From assembly GCA_963677785.2 (NCBI GenBank), contig CAXXDH010000003.1, positions 1,240,001 through 1,304,000 on the forward strand: a stretch of DNA of 64,000 bases. The letters run 5' to 3'. A model generated the notes under the pieces. It had not been told where the DNA came from, made no database searches, and saw nothing but the letters and a program-made list of their open reading frames with translations. The translations under genes and the position numbers were made by a program. This DNA is from G963665495 sp963677785. GTDB lineage: Bacteria; Desulfobacterota; Desulfovibrionia; Desulfovibrionales; Desulfovibrionaceae. Shown in pieces: positions 38,761-46,711 of this stretch; position 1 is the first letter of the stretch; each line of letters begins with the position of its first letter.

Positions 38761-39015
38761 TTAGTTGGACCCCTCACCCTGTCCGCGACCTTGCCCCATG
38801 CCTTGGCCCTGGCCGGTTCCACGACCTTTTCCTTGTCCCTGGCCACAGCCTTGTTTTTGTCCTGCTCCCTGTCCACCGCCTTGACAGCGGCCGCCGCCTT
38901 GTCCTTGTCCGCGACCACCGCCTCCCTGTCCGCCGCCCTTGCCGCGTCCCTGTCCAGCCATCTCACAACATCTCTGGCTCTTTCCACAACGTCCTTGCGT
39001 ATTATAAGCTTTCAT
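38761..39015 (-). CDS. Small Gly/Gln/Arg-rich low-complexity protein
   Basis: About 84 aa from ATG 39015 (GGAG upstream). It starts MKAYNTQGRCGKSQRCCEMA with four Cys, then consists almost wholly of G, Q, R and K in GQGxGxGRGQG runs, with two further Cys. It resembles the small Gly-rich proteins found beside iron-molybdenum cofactor-like and metal-handling genes in sulfate reducers. The pure repeat makes homology weak evidence. It is translated in the same direction as the CGGC gene, 109 bp upstream of it. Confidence 0.6.
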   Translation of the reverse strand: MKAYNTQGRCGKSQRCCEMAGQGRGKGGGQGGGGRGQGQGGGRCQGGGQGAGQKQGCGQGQGKGRGTGQGQGMGQGRGQGEGSN

Positions 39016-39197
39016 TGCTAATCTCCTTGTGTTTATAAGTGAAAGACATTGTACCTGAAGCAAGATCGGGGCCATATATTTTTTGTTTGTATATCAATAG
39101 ATTGTCTTTTTTTGTAGGTCTTTATAAAAAGATATGGGCGCAAAATGCGCCCATTTTTTCAGCAACCGACGCCAATTCGTTCTTATGGGAGCAGGAG

Positions 39198-40043
39198 ATG
39201 ACGCGAATCACCGTACTGGCGGATAATGAAGCGGGCAGGCCGGACTGTGGGGCTGAGCATGGATTGAGCTGTTTGATCGAACTGGATTCCGGTGAAAGCT
39301 GGCTATGGGATACGGGCCAGTCGGATCTGTTTTTGCGAAATGCGCGGACTTTGGGGCTGGACGTTTTGCAGGCAAGCGGTCTGGCTTTGAGCCACGGACA
39401 TTACGACCATACCGGGGGCGTTCCGGCCTTGCTGCAAGCGGGATTTTCCGGGCCGGTGTTCGCGCATCCGGATGCACTCGAGCAGCGCTATGCCGTACGG
39501 GAGGGCTTTGCACCGAGATCCATCGGACTGCCTAGGGTTCTGCCCCCGGATACGTTGCAGCGGTTTCAGACCGTCACCGAACCGCTGGCGCTTGCTCCGG
39601 GACTACGGATGATTTGTCCGATCAACCGGTTGCCAGGCATGCGTGAAAACGTCCGCAACTTTTATTGGGATGCGGCAGGCACGCGTCCGGACTCCGTACG
39701 GGACGACGCGGCATTGCTTTTGGAATCCAATGGAAAAGTCGTTGTCATTTTAGGGTGCTGCCACGCAGGGTTGGGCAATACGTTGTATGCGTTTCGCAAC
39801 AGCGCCGGGGTCGAATCCGTTGACATGGTGCTGGGGGGACTGCATCTGGGCGACGCCGGCCCGGAGGAAACAAGGCTGCAGGTGGAGCAAGCCGCAGCGA
39901 TTTTGAAAGAATTCGGTGTGAAGAACGTCCATGCGGGGCACTGCACAGGAGCCGGAGCACGCGAGTTGCTGGCAAAGCGCATGCGCGCGGACAGTACAGC
40001 AAGGGTACTGCCATTAGGTGCGGGGACCTGTCTGGAAGTCTGA
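39198..40043 (+). CDS. MBL-fold metallo-hydrolase
   Basis: 281 aa from ATG 39198, just after GGGAGCAGGAG. The metal motif reads LSHGHYDHTGGVPALL (HxHxDH) at about 70-85. Further ligands are seen in GCCHAGLGN and GGLHLGDAG, with AGHCTGAGA near the end. This pattern matches the group that includes 7,8-dihydropterin-6-methyl-4-(ribofuranosyl)aminobenzene 5'-phosphate synthase-like proteins. Substrate unknown. The gene is divergent from the Gly-rich gene. Confidence 0.85.
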   Translation: MTRITVLADNEAGRPDCGAEHGLSCLIELDSGESWLWDTGQSDLFLRNARTLGLDVLQASGLALSHGHYDHTGGVPALLQAGFSGPVFAHPDALEQRYAVREGFAPRSIGLPRVLPPDTLQRFQTVTEPLALAPGLRMICPINRLPGMRENVRNFYWDAAGTRPDSVRDDAALLLESNGKVVVILGCCHAGLGNTLYAFRNSAGVESVDMVLGGLHLGDAGPEETRLQVEQAAAILKEFGVKNVHAGHCTGAGARELLAKRMRADSTARVLPLGAGTCLEV

Positions 40044-40073
40044 TCTCCGAGGCCGGGCTGTGAACTACAGTCT

Positions 40074-40241
40074 TTATTTGCCGCCGTTTTCCTGCGCTTT
40101 TGCCGCCTGAAAATCGAAATGGACAAGAACCGTGTCGCCAGCCGCCCGACGAAAAGATTTGAAAAATATACCAGCCAGGAGCATTGCTAAAATGATCCCG
40201 CCAGCAATGAGATACGTACTCATTTCTTTGCGTCCGTGCAT
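40074..40241 (-). CDS. Small single-pass membrane protein (55 aa), hypothetical
   Basis: Reads MHGRKEMSTYLIAGGIILAM, continues LLAGIFFKSFRRAAGDTVLV and ends with a polar tail. It has one helix at about residues 11-27 followed by positive charges, so an N-out, C-in topology is likely. The ribosome site is weak for both possible starts (residue 1 or 7). Coding nature is supported by the clean hydrophobic and charged layout only. Confidence 0.4.
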   Translation of the reverse strand: MHGRKEMSTYLIAGGIILAMLLAGIFFKSFRRAAGDTVLVHFDFQAAKAQENGGK

Positions 40242-40693
40242 GTCAATGAAGATATGGTAGTGATGATGATATCTTTGCCTGCCTAGATTTTATATAAACA
40301 TTTTCGTACGAAGAAGACACGCCTTTTGAACTGTTTTTTTCGCAATTTGTTCCAGTGTTATTTCAACAGTTTAATAATTTGAATTTTATGAATTAAATTT
40401 TATTTTGCCGTTTTTCGGAAGAATAGTGACAGCCAGTGAAGAGATTTTTTTCAGGAAGTTACAGCTGAATCGGGGTGGCTGTGGAAAATTTTTCCACAGG
40501 GGAAGCTTTGAATATCTGAAAAAAACATCGTGATTTAATTTTATGCTGTTTTTGTTCTTACGTAAAATAAGCAACGGATGAAAAACAATAAATGACTATA
40601 GGCTCTGCGTCATACGAGTGGTGTTGAAAAACGTGGCAAACCGGCGACAGATGCAAGTTACAACGCCTGCTGCTTCATGGAAAAAAACAGCAA
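40242..40693. other. Very AT-rich intergenic region with inverted DnaA-box-like pair
   Basis: No gene is seen. The stretch 40360-40420 is extremely AT-rich. A palindrome at 40479-40499 contains TGTGGAAAA (40480-40488) and TTTTCCACA (40490-40498), two head-to-head matches to the DnaA box form TTWTNCACA. A single pair is not enough to call an origin. Confidence 0.4.
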
Positions 40694-41002
40694 TCAATTG
40701 CTGCTCTTCGACTCTTCCGTGAACTCGTACGCGCATTTGCTGCACAAGTATCTGAGTACGTCTTCAAACTCGTATTCTTTGCTGAACTGTTCGTACTTTC
40801 CCTCGTTATCGACGTACAACCGGATGCCGTTGCGATGTTTGGCTGCATAACCGCAGTACGTATTGAACTCATTGATGACCATGGTGCCGACAACATTGTT
40901 ATCTCTGACGTATGGTTTGTAGGTGCAATCTCCGGCCAATGCGACAAGGCCGGACGCAAGGATCAACGTACAAATAAGCAGCATCCCCATGAGGTACTTC
41001 AT
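40694..41002 (-). CDS. Small secreted Cys-containing protein, hypothetical
   Basis: 102 aa from ATG 41002, with GGAG 8 nt before it. Signal peptide of about 23 aa (MGMLLICTLILASGLVALAG). The mature part has four Cys (GDCTYKPY, YCGY, YLCSKCAYEF); the CxxC near the end could bind metal or form a disulfide. I do not recognise a family. Confidence 0.65.
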   Translation of the reverse strand: MKYLMGMLLICTLILASGLVALAGDCTYKPYVRDNNVVGTMVINEFNTYCGYAAKHRNGIRLYVDNEGKYEQFSKEYEFEDVLRYLCSKCAYEFTEESKSSN

Positions 41003-41100
41003 TGGTTTTCTCCATCCGGTGATATTAAGATTGTGCCTCCATAAGGAAAACAAATAATATTATTTCTAAAAAAAAGCTAGAAAAATATATCTTAATCTGA

Positions 41101-41178
41101 AGTGTCGGTTCGCCTGCTATCCGGGCATTCTTGCTCCGGGCGTAGCGTCTGCATCGCCGGACTGCTTGCGCCGACACT
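41101..41178 (-). other. Structured 78-nt segment after a stop codon
   Basis: An 8-bp inverted repeat (AGTGTCGG with CCGACACT) encloses 62 nt with inner CCGGGC-type pairing. A second hairpin, CACTCC/GGAGTG, overlaps the preceding gene's end. It may be a 3' structure or terminator of the leftward gene; a small RNA is possible. Confidence 0.3.
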
Positions 41179-41181
41179 CCG

Positions 41182-41712
41182 TCAGGAGTGCTTTTCCTTA
41201 TAAATGACGAGCAGATACAAATCATCCCAGACAGGGAAAATCTGCGTGTCCACGATTTCGATATTCATGTCCAGGTCGAAAAAGCCGTCGAGATTGCTTC
41301 TGCGCGTGTAAATCAGATCCTGGCCGTCCACTTTTTCCTTTTCCGTCAGGTGGATTATTTCATAGCGATAGCTCTCCTTGCCGGTGCCGGCGTGCTCGGT
41401 CCGCTGCGGCTGGCTGGTCTGAACCGATTGCTTCAGCTCCAGGTTTTCCAATTGGGTGAAGCGTTTTTCGATGGCTCCTGAGAGGCGTTTTTCCATATCC
41501 TCCAGGTTCTCGACCTTGAGAATGTCCTTTTCGGTTTCAAGCCCGCGCAAGCGTCTTTTTACGGAGGAAACTTCGCTATACAGATTGCCAATGACGAAGC
41601 CGCAGATGATGACGGCCACGACCAGCGCGCCGATGCAAACCAGCATGAGATTGCGCATGCTCGTATCATGGGCGCCTGTCAGCGGCGAGGGGGGAAGCAC
41701 CGGATTGCTCAT
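41182..41712 (-). CDS. Membrane-anchored coiled-coil protein, hypothetical
   Basis: 176 aa. One membrane helix at about 20-44 (MRNLMLVCIGALVVAVIICG), then a heptad-rich stretch at about 47-95 that should form a coiled coil (EVSSVKRRLRGLETEKDI, EDMEKRLSGAIEKRFTQLEN). A compact C-terminal domain follows, ending VWDDLYLLVIYKEKHS. AAGGAG precedes the ATG. No family recognised; its job is likely at the periplasmic face. Confidence 0.7.
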   Translation of the reverse strand: MSNPVLPPSPLTGAHDTSMRNLMLVCIGALVVAVIICGFVIGNLYSEVSSVKRRLRGLETEKDILKVENLEDMEKRLSGAIEKRFTQLENLELKQSVQTSQPQRTEHAGTGKESYRYEIIHLTEKEKVDGQDLIYTRRSNLDGFFDLDMNIEIVDTQIFPVWDDLYLLVIYKEKHS

Positions 41713-41921
41713 AGAAGCTCCTTTTCAGCGTGTGGCAGGGCAACACAACCGCTGGTAGTTACGGTATGGTTGCTGGAAAAATAGGGAAAGCGCGGAACGC
41801 AGTCAATCACTCTTCACGGCCGCAGGCAAAAAGATGGTCTTTGGAGCGCGTGAAACGGAAATAATCAGGATGAGGGGGAAGGTCTCGCCGTACGCGCCGG
41901 GGCGGAGCAAAAACAGGCGCT

Positions 41922-42293
41922 TCAGGCTGAAGCCAGAGTTTCCCGAAGCACCTGCAGAATTTCTTCCTGGCGGTAGGGTTTGCTGACAGTACAGAGTGCG
42001 CCGAGTTCTTTCGCACGGTTCAGCGCCAGCTGCGAAGATAGTTTCGACCCGCCGCCCACGGCCACGATACGGGCGTTGCAGTCCTTTTCCCTGAGTTCCC
42101 GGATGGTTTCCAACCCTTCTTTGCCCGGCATGAAGATGCCGGAAAAGACCAGGGCGAACACTCCCCTTTCATAGAGTGATACGGCCTCCGCGCCATCCGC
42201 CGCAAGAACAACCTCCTGCCCGGCCTGCTTCAAAATACGCGCCAAGGCATTTCTTGATGTCGTGTCTTCATCCACGATCAACAGCTTTGCCAT
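41922..42293 (-). CDS. Stand-alone receiver-domain protein lacking the phosphoacceptor Asp
   Basis: 123 aa from ATG 42293 (TTGGAGG upstream). A CheY-like fold: LLIVDEDTTSRNALARIL with the acidic pair, and KPY with the conserved Lys in CTVSKPYRQEE. The phosphorylation block reads ALVFSGIFMPGKEGLETI, where relatives have DLVxxDIFMP: Gly (GGC) sits at the Asp position. The Thr/Ser switch is also changed (VAVGGGS). It is therefore probably a pseudo-receiver that binds partners without phosphorylation. Confidence 0.82.
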   Translation of the reverse strand: MAKLLIVDEDTTSRNALARILKQAGQEVVLAADGAEAVSLYERGVFALVFSGIFMPGKEGLETIRELREKDCNARIVAVGGGSKLSSQLALNRAKELGALCTVSKPYRQEEILQVLRETLASA

Positions 42294-42454
42294 GAATTCC
42301 TCCAAGTGTTCGTTGTTGCCGGAACTCATTGCGCCGGAGTCCTCCAGAGAATTGGGAAAGGAGGACTCCGGTATGCACCGTTCATTTCAGAGTAGCATAT
42401 TACACGTAAAAAGCGAACTCCTTGCAGGTCACCTACCAGCGGTTTGTCGCATTT

Positions 42455-43879
42455 TTATGGCGTCCGGGCGGTGTTTTCACGTATCGAGTTTTTTTTCAGA
42501 ATTGTTTGTTCGATATTCTGCAACACCTCGTTGGCGCGTTTGTCATCCAAATGCTCCAGAAAGCTTCTGGCCACCCTCTTTTGCAGTTCCAGTCCGAACT
42601 CAGGCGCAGTGATCAACTGCCGGACATTGAGCGCGTTGCTGAGGTCGTTGCTCAAATCATCCACTTCATAGGAATGGGGGCGTTCCACCCTGATGCCCTC
42701 ATAAAGTCGTTCCTGGCCTTGCCATCGCAACCAGTACCAGATGATGGTCCGTTCGGCTTCGCTGACGTTGTTGCCCTTGGCCGCCAGGCGCGAATTCAGC
42801 AACTGGAAGCGTGTACGCAGTGCCGTGCCGCTTTCCGCCGAACTTTGTTCATTGAATACGGCGGAGCCCGCATTGGCCGTCCGGTAGATCTCCCGGACCT
42901 TGAAGGAAATCCAGTCCATGATAGCGGAAACCGCCTCCCCCACTGCGGCATGCAGCCAGTCTGGTTTGCCTGATTCGCCATGCTCCGGATTGAATTCAAG
43001 CACCGCGCTGACGCCCGCCAGGTCCGGGCCCGTATCATGCATCTCGCGCATGGGTTTGCGCATCATGGGAAACCCTGCCAGGCCGATGACTTCCTCGCAT
43101 TGCGAGAGGTTTCGGACAATGGAAAGATCAATGGGGGCGATATCGGTGATATCGGATATGCCGATGCCTTTCCAGCGCACATGTCGCAAATTGTACAGCG
43201 GAACAAAGGGAATCACGCCCAGCGGGTTGGGGCCTTCGCTTTCCAGTACGGGTTCGCCGCCGCGTATCTCCGGTCGCCAGAGCTGCCAGTGCTGCGGCGT
43301 CCAGATCCGCAGGCCGCCGTCCTCGTCGCGCAGTTTCAAAAAAGCCAGAAACGGGCGTCCGCCCGAATCTCGCTCGTAGCGCCAGTCCAGAATGTCCAGG
43401 GGCGAATACGCGGTGACGTACGGATAATGCCCGGTTTCGATCTCCTGGGCTCTGGTGGAGACACTGCCCGGATGCTTGTCCACCAGAATGCCCGCATGGC
43501 CCATGATGGACGCCATACGCTGCTGCTCGAGCAGAAAGACCTCGAAGTCGTTGCCCCAGAGGTCGCAGTCGTCCCGGAACTGCAGCCAGAGTTCGTCTTC
43601 GGCAAGCGGTCCGAGCTGCCGGGTGGGCGGTTTGCGAAACAGGTAGTGATGAAACAGATCCACCACGCCCTTGCTGTAATTGAAATCATACAACTCGTTG
43701 AGACGGCGCCGGAAATTGCGCTCGCTTTCGCGCTCGTGCCGCTCCACCAGGTACTGGTCCAGCAGCCCGGCCACGCCGTCGTACGCGGCCTGGTACAACA
43801 ACCAGCGCTCCTTGAACGTATGATACAACGGATGCCGCCCAAACGTCAGCGAATCCTGGCTCAACCGCATCTCACTCAT
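42455..43879 (-). CDS. Phage portal protein (DUF4055-like)
   Basis: About 474 aa from ATG 43879, where GGAGG lies 5 nt upstream. Portal-like features: LNELYDFNYSKGVVDLFHHY near the start, YPYVTAYSPLDILDWRYE, VIPFVPLYNLR, and a helical C-terminus with SSAESGTALRTRFQLLNSRL. It would form the DNA entry ring of the head. It is the last recognisable phage gene of the leftward operon: no capsid or scaffold gene follows. Confidence 0.75.
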   Translation of the reverse strand: MSEMRLSQDSLTFGRHPLYHTFKERWLLYQAAYDGVAGLLDQYLVERHERESERNFRRRLNELYDFNYSKGVVDLFHHYLFRKPPTRQLGPLAEDELWLQFRDDCDLWGNDFEVFLLEQQRMASIMGHAGILVDKHPGSVSTRAQEIETGHYPYVTAYSPLDILDWRYERDSGGRPFLAFLKLRDEDGGLRIWTPQHWQLWRPEIRGGEPVLESEGPNPLGVIPFVPLYNLRHVRWKGIGISDITDIAPIDLSIVRNLSQCEEVIGLAGFPMMRKPMREMHDTGPDLAGVSAVLEFNPEHGESGKPDWLHAAVGEAVSAIMDWISFKVREIYRTANAGSAVFNEQSSAESGTALRTRFQLLNSRLAAKGNNVSEAERTIIWYWLRWQGQERLYEGIRVERPHSYEVDDLSNDLSNALNVRQLITAPEFGLELQKRVARSFLEHLDDKRANEVLQNIEQTILKKNSIRENTARTP

Positions 43880-43912
43880 GGCGTCCTCCATGGTTTATAG
43901 CTTAGGATGGAG

Positions 43913-43992
43913 ATGCCTCCGGCGGCCAAAGAACCTTTTGCAAAAGGTTCTTTGGAATCTCCAAAAACTATTAACTGGTGTTTTAAAAGTTA
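43913..43992. repeat. Dispersed intergenic repeat, copy C (inverted; between terL and portal)
   Basis: Read on the minus strand it gives TTTTTGGAGATTCC, the perfect palindrome with arms AAAGAACCTTTTG and CAAAAGGTTCTTT, then GCCGCCGGAGGCATCTCC. The hairpin core is identical to copy A. It splits the phage packaging genes, so it arrived after the prophage or moved within it. Confidence 0.75.
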
Positions 43993-44080
43993 TATATACG
44001 CGTCCAGGCTTAGCCTCTCTTGGCGAGTCTTCAAGCTTAGAGAGACTTATATCCCTTGCGGAAGGAGCTCCCACGACGGT

Positions 44081-45499
44081 CTATTTCCAAAAACGCTGGC
44101 CCGAGGGTTGGAAGCGTTTGCCGCTGGAAAGGTAGTGCAGGGCCTGGGTCAGTGCGTCGACCTGGTCGGCGAAGGCGCTTTTGGGAAAGCGCGAGAGTTC
44201 GTCCAGGAAATCCGCCAGCCAGGGGGCTTCTTCGGGCAGGAAGACCTTGCCCGCCTCCACCAGGGCGCTGACCGTATGCGCGCGGGTCAGTTTATCCCCG
44301 GTACGCACCTGTACGGGCAGCAGGGGCAGTCGTGCGCCCCGTTGCAGGTCCTGCACCAGGCTCTGGCCGCTGGCCTTGTCCTCCACCAGAATGGCCTGGG
44401 GGTTCCATTTCGCGCTCCAGCTCTGCACCAGGCGTTTCAGTTCCGGATATTCGAGCCGTTCGCGGACCAGGTCGCGTAAATAGTAGCCGTTGTCCGCCGC
44501 GATCCAGGTCTGGCCCACGGAATAGGCGTTGTTTTCGCCGGTCTTGAAGCCCGTATCCCAGGACTGGATGCAGAGCCGGGCCTCCGGAATCCGGCGGTAG
44601 AAGCGCCACCACTCCCGCTTGAACACGCCTCCGGAAGAAGGCACCGGCTGCTGCTGCAGCTGCCCGGCCGCGCCATAGGTTCCCAGGGCGGTTTTCAGGC
44701 TTTGCAGAGTCTGCGCGTCCACACGTCGGGGCCAAAGCAATTCGCCCGGTTCCCGGCGCGGATCTTCCCATCCCAAACAGGTAACGCATGGTTTTCCCTC
44801 GTATTCGGCCGGCAGGCAGAGATGTTCGTAGCCGCCCTGGGCCAGCACATGGCCGCTCAGGTCTTTTTCGTGCAGCCGCTGCATGATGATGACCATGGCG
44901 CCCGTCATGGGATCGTTGAGGCGCGTACTCATGACCTGGTCCCACCATTCGAGCACCTGTTCCCGCCGTTTCTGGCTGTAGATATCCTGGGCGCGGTGCG
45001 GATCGTCCACCACGATACGGTCGCCGCCTTCGCCGGTGACGGCGCTGCCCACGGAGGTCGCCAGCCTGTAGCCGCCTTTGTTGTTTTCAAAACGCGATTT
45101 TTGATTCTGGTCTCCGGCCAGCTGAAAGCTGTCTCCCCAGTTGGAGGCGTACCAGGGGTCGCGCAGCAACCGCCTGGAGCGCGTATTGTCCCGTACGCTC
45201 AGGCTTTGTTTGTAGCTGGCGAAAAGGAAACGTTTCTCGGGTTTGCGGATCCACTCCCAGCAAGGCCAGAACACGGCGACGGTCAGGCTTTTCATGTGCC
45301 GCGGCGGTATGTTGATGAGCAACCGGCGGATCTGGCCCGAGCTGACCGCTTCGAGGTGCTGGACAATGGCTTCCACGTGCCAGCCGTGCACATAGGCCGA
45401 CCCCGGTTCCACCACGGGCCAGGCCTGTTGGATAAAGGACAACAGCCGCCGTTCAGCCATTTCCTTGCGGATGTTCTGTAGTGCGGGTAGTTTTTTCAA
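44081..45499 (-). CDS. terL: Phage terminase large subunit
   Basis: 472 aa. The ATPase part has LLINIPPRHMKSLTVAVFWP (Walker A-like PPRHMKS) at about 60-79, Walker B DRIVVDDPHRAQ, and IIMQRLHEKDLSG as coupling motif. The nuclease part has CIQSWDTGFKTGENNAYSVG and ILVEDKASGQSLVQDL, with DQVDALTQALHYL near the end as acidic cluster. It packages DNA into proheads. It overlaps the small subunit gene by 47 bp. Confidence 0.9.
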   Translation of the reverse strand: MKKLPALQNIRKEMAERRLLSFIQQAWPVVEPGSAYVHGWHVEAIVQHLEAVSSGQIRRLLINIPPRHMKSLTVAVFWPCWEWIRKPEKRFLFASYKQSLSVRDNTRSRRLLRDPWYASNWGDSFQLAGDQNQKSRFENNKGGYRLATSVGSAVTGEGGDRIVVDDPHRAQDIYSQKRREQVLEWWDQVMSTRLNDPMTGAMVIIMQRLHEKDLSGHVLAQGGYEHLCLPAEYEGKPCVTCLGWEDPRREPGELLWPRRVDAQTLQSLKTALGTYGAAGQLQQQPVPSSGGVFKREWWRFYRRIPEARLCIQSWDTGFKTGENNAYSVGQTWIAADNGYYLRDLVRERLEYPELKRLVQSWSAKWNPQAILVEDKASGQSLVQDLQRGARLPLLPVQVRTGDKLTRAHTVSALVEAGKVFLPEEAPWLADFLDELSRFPKSAFADQVDALTQALHYLSSGKRFQPSGQRFWK

Positions 45500-46061
45500 C
45501 CAGGGTCTCCAGTGTGATGAGTTCTTCCGTGCTCAGTTGGGAAAGATCGGGTTCGTTTGCATCCGGCTCCGGCCCGGCTTCCTGATCCTGCCGGGTTTCC
45601 AGCCGGGGTTTTCCCCAGCGTCCGGGAAATCTGCGTTCCAGCAGCCATTTGGCGGCCTGCCATTCGGGTTTGGCTATTTTTACTTTGGCGGTCTTTCTGG
45701 CTGGTTCGCCCGAGGCGTCGAGCACGGTGATGGTTTCAATCAGCTCGCCGCCGCCTTTGGCCGCTTCCTCGATGATGCGTACGTTTCGGGCTTCCAGCGC
45801 GCCGACGGCCTGGTCCACGGCCTGCCAGAAGTCCGCATAGAGGCGTTCCTCAGCGTCCGGGGCTGCGCTGGAACCGGCTTCCAGGCGGTCGAGCTCGCGG
45901 CGGCCCCGGCGCATCCAGGTGTAGAAACTCGTCCGGCTGATGCCGGCAATGGCCGTGGCGGCTTCTATGGAGCAACCGGACTGCAGATGCGCGGCCAACC
46001 GGTTTTGCAACTCCAGGGTCAGTTTGCCGCTTTTTTTTGTTCCTTTTAGGGTATTTTTCAT
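45453..46061 (-). CDS. Phage terminase small subunit-like protein
   Basis: About 202 aa from ATG 46061, with GGGGGAGG upstream. An N-terminal helix-turn-helix reads GCSIEAATAIAGISRTSFYT, then WMRRGRRE; a helical middle contains FWQAVDQAVGALEARNVRII. The end is acidic with LSQLSTEELITLETLVEKTT. Typical of small terminase or phage DNA-recognition proteins. Overlap with terL supports this. Confidence 0.75.
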   Translation of the reverse strand: MKNTLKGTKKSGKLTLELQNRLAAHLQSGCSIEAATAIAGISRTSFYTWMRRGRRELDRLEAGSSAAPDAEERLYADFWQAVDQAVGALEARNVRIIEEAAKGGGELIETITVLDASGEPARKTAKVKIAKPEWQAAKWLLERRFPGRWGKPRLETRQDQEAGPEPDANEPDLSQLSTEELITLETLVEKTTRTTEHPQGNG

Positions 46062-46107
46062 GCCTCCCCCTTGACCGAATCTCTCTAACCATCTAATCTT
46101 ACAGTCT

Positions 46108-46362
46108 ATGAAACACACGTATTGCCTGTTGCTGGATAAACTGCTGGAGAACGAACGCATGTGGACGTTTTCCACGCTTCAGTCCCTTGCCGAGCGCTAT
46201 GGCGTATCCTGGTACCAGGGAAACACGGAGCATGTGGTTTTCAAACATCCGTACGGCAAGCATTTGACCATTTCGACTTCGCGCCCGCTGAAAACCGTGC
46301 AGATCGTCGCGTTCAAGCATTTGCTTCAGCTGGCTGTGACTCCTGAGGAGCCATGCGAGTAA
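46108..46362 (+). CDS. hicA: HicA-type mRNA interferase toxin
   Basis: 84 aa. The dsRBD-like fold of HicA is seen in LLENERMWTFSTLQSLAERY and FKHPYGKHLTISTSRPLKTV, with the active His in HLTIS. It overlaps hicB by 10 bp in the usual toxin-first order. The module lies opposite in direction to the phage late genes, as a moron or addiction cassette. Confidence 0.78.
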   Translation: MKHTYCLLLDKLLENERMWTFSTLQSLAERYGVSWYQGNTEHVVFKHPYGKHLTISTSRPLKTVQIVAFKHLLQLAVTPEEPCE

Positions 46363-46709
46363 AAATTCCCGTCTATCCGTTCGAAGTCCGGGAGCTGGAA
46401 AAAGATGAGGGCGGCGGCTTTCTCGTCACTTTTCCGGACCTGCCCGGATGCCTGGCCGACGGTAAATCCCTGGGCCTGGCCGTGACCAATGCGGCCGATG
46501 CGGAGATTGCCTGGATCAAAGCCTGCGAGCATTGGGGAGACCCCATTCCTGAGAGTTCGCATGCGGAGCACCCGCGGTTGACGTTGCCCCTTTCGTCCAC
46601 ATTGCAGGACGATCTTTATTCCACGGCTGCAATCATCAACGTTTCTCCGGCAGAGCTGGCCATTGCCCTGATCAAAAAAGGCCTGGCAGCCATTGATCTG
46701 CAAAAATAG
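46353..46709 (+). CDS. hicB: HicB-family antitoxin
   Basis: 118 aa. The N-terminal RNase H-like antitoxin fold is clear: FLVTFPDLPGCLADGKSLGL then AVTNAADAEIAWIKACEHWG. A C-terminal part with SPAELAIALIKKGLAAIDLQ is the DNA-binding segment. It neutralises HicA and probably represses the pair. Together they may stabilise the prophage. Confidence 0.85.
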   Translation: MRVKIPVYPFEVRELEKDEGGGFLVTFPDLPGCLADGKSLGLAVTNAADAEIAWIKACEHWGDPIPESSHAEHPRLTLPLSSTLQDDLYSTAAIINVSPAELAIALIKKGLAAIDLQK

Positions 46710-46711
46710 CC

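Noticed and set aside
41101..41178. tRNA gene
   Set aside because: The closing stem and length fit loosely, but there is no TTCGA-type T loop, anticodon arm or CCA-compatible layout.
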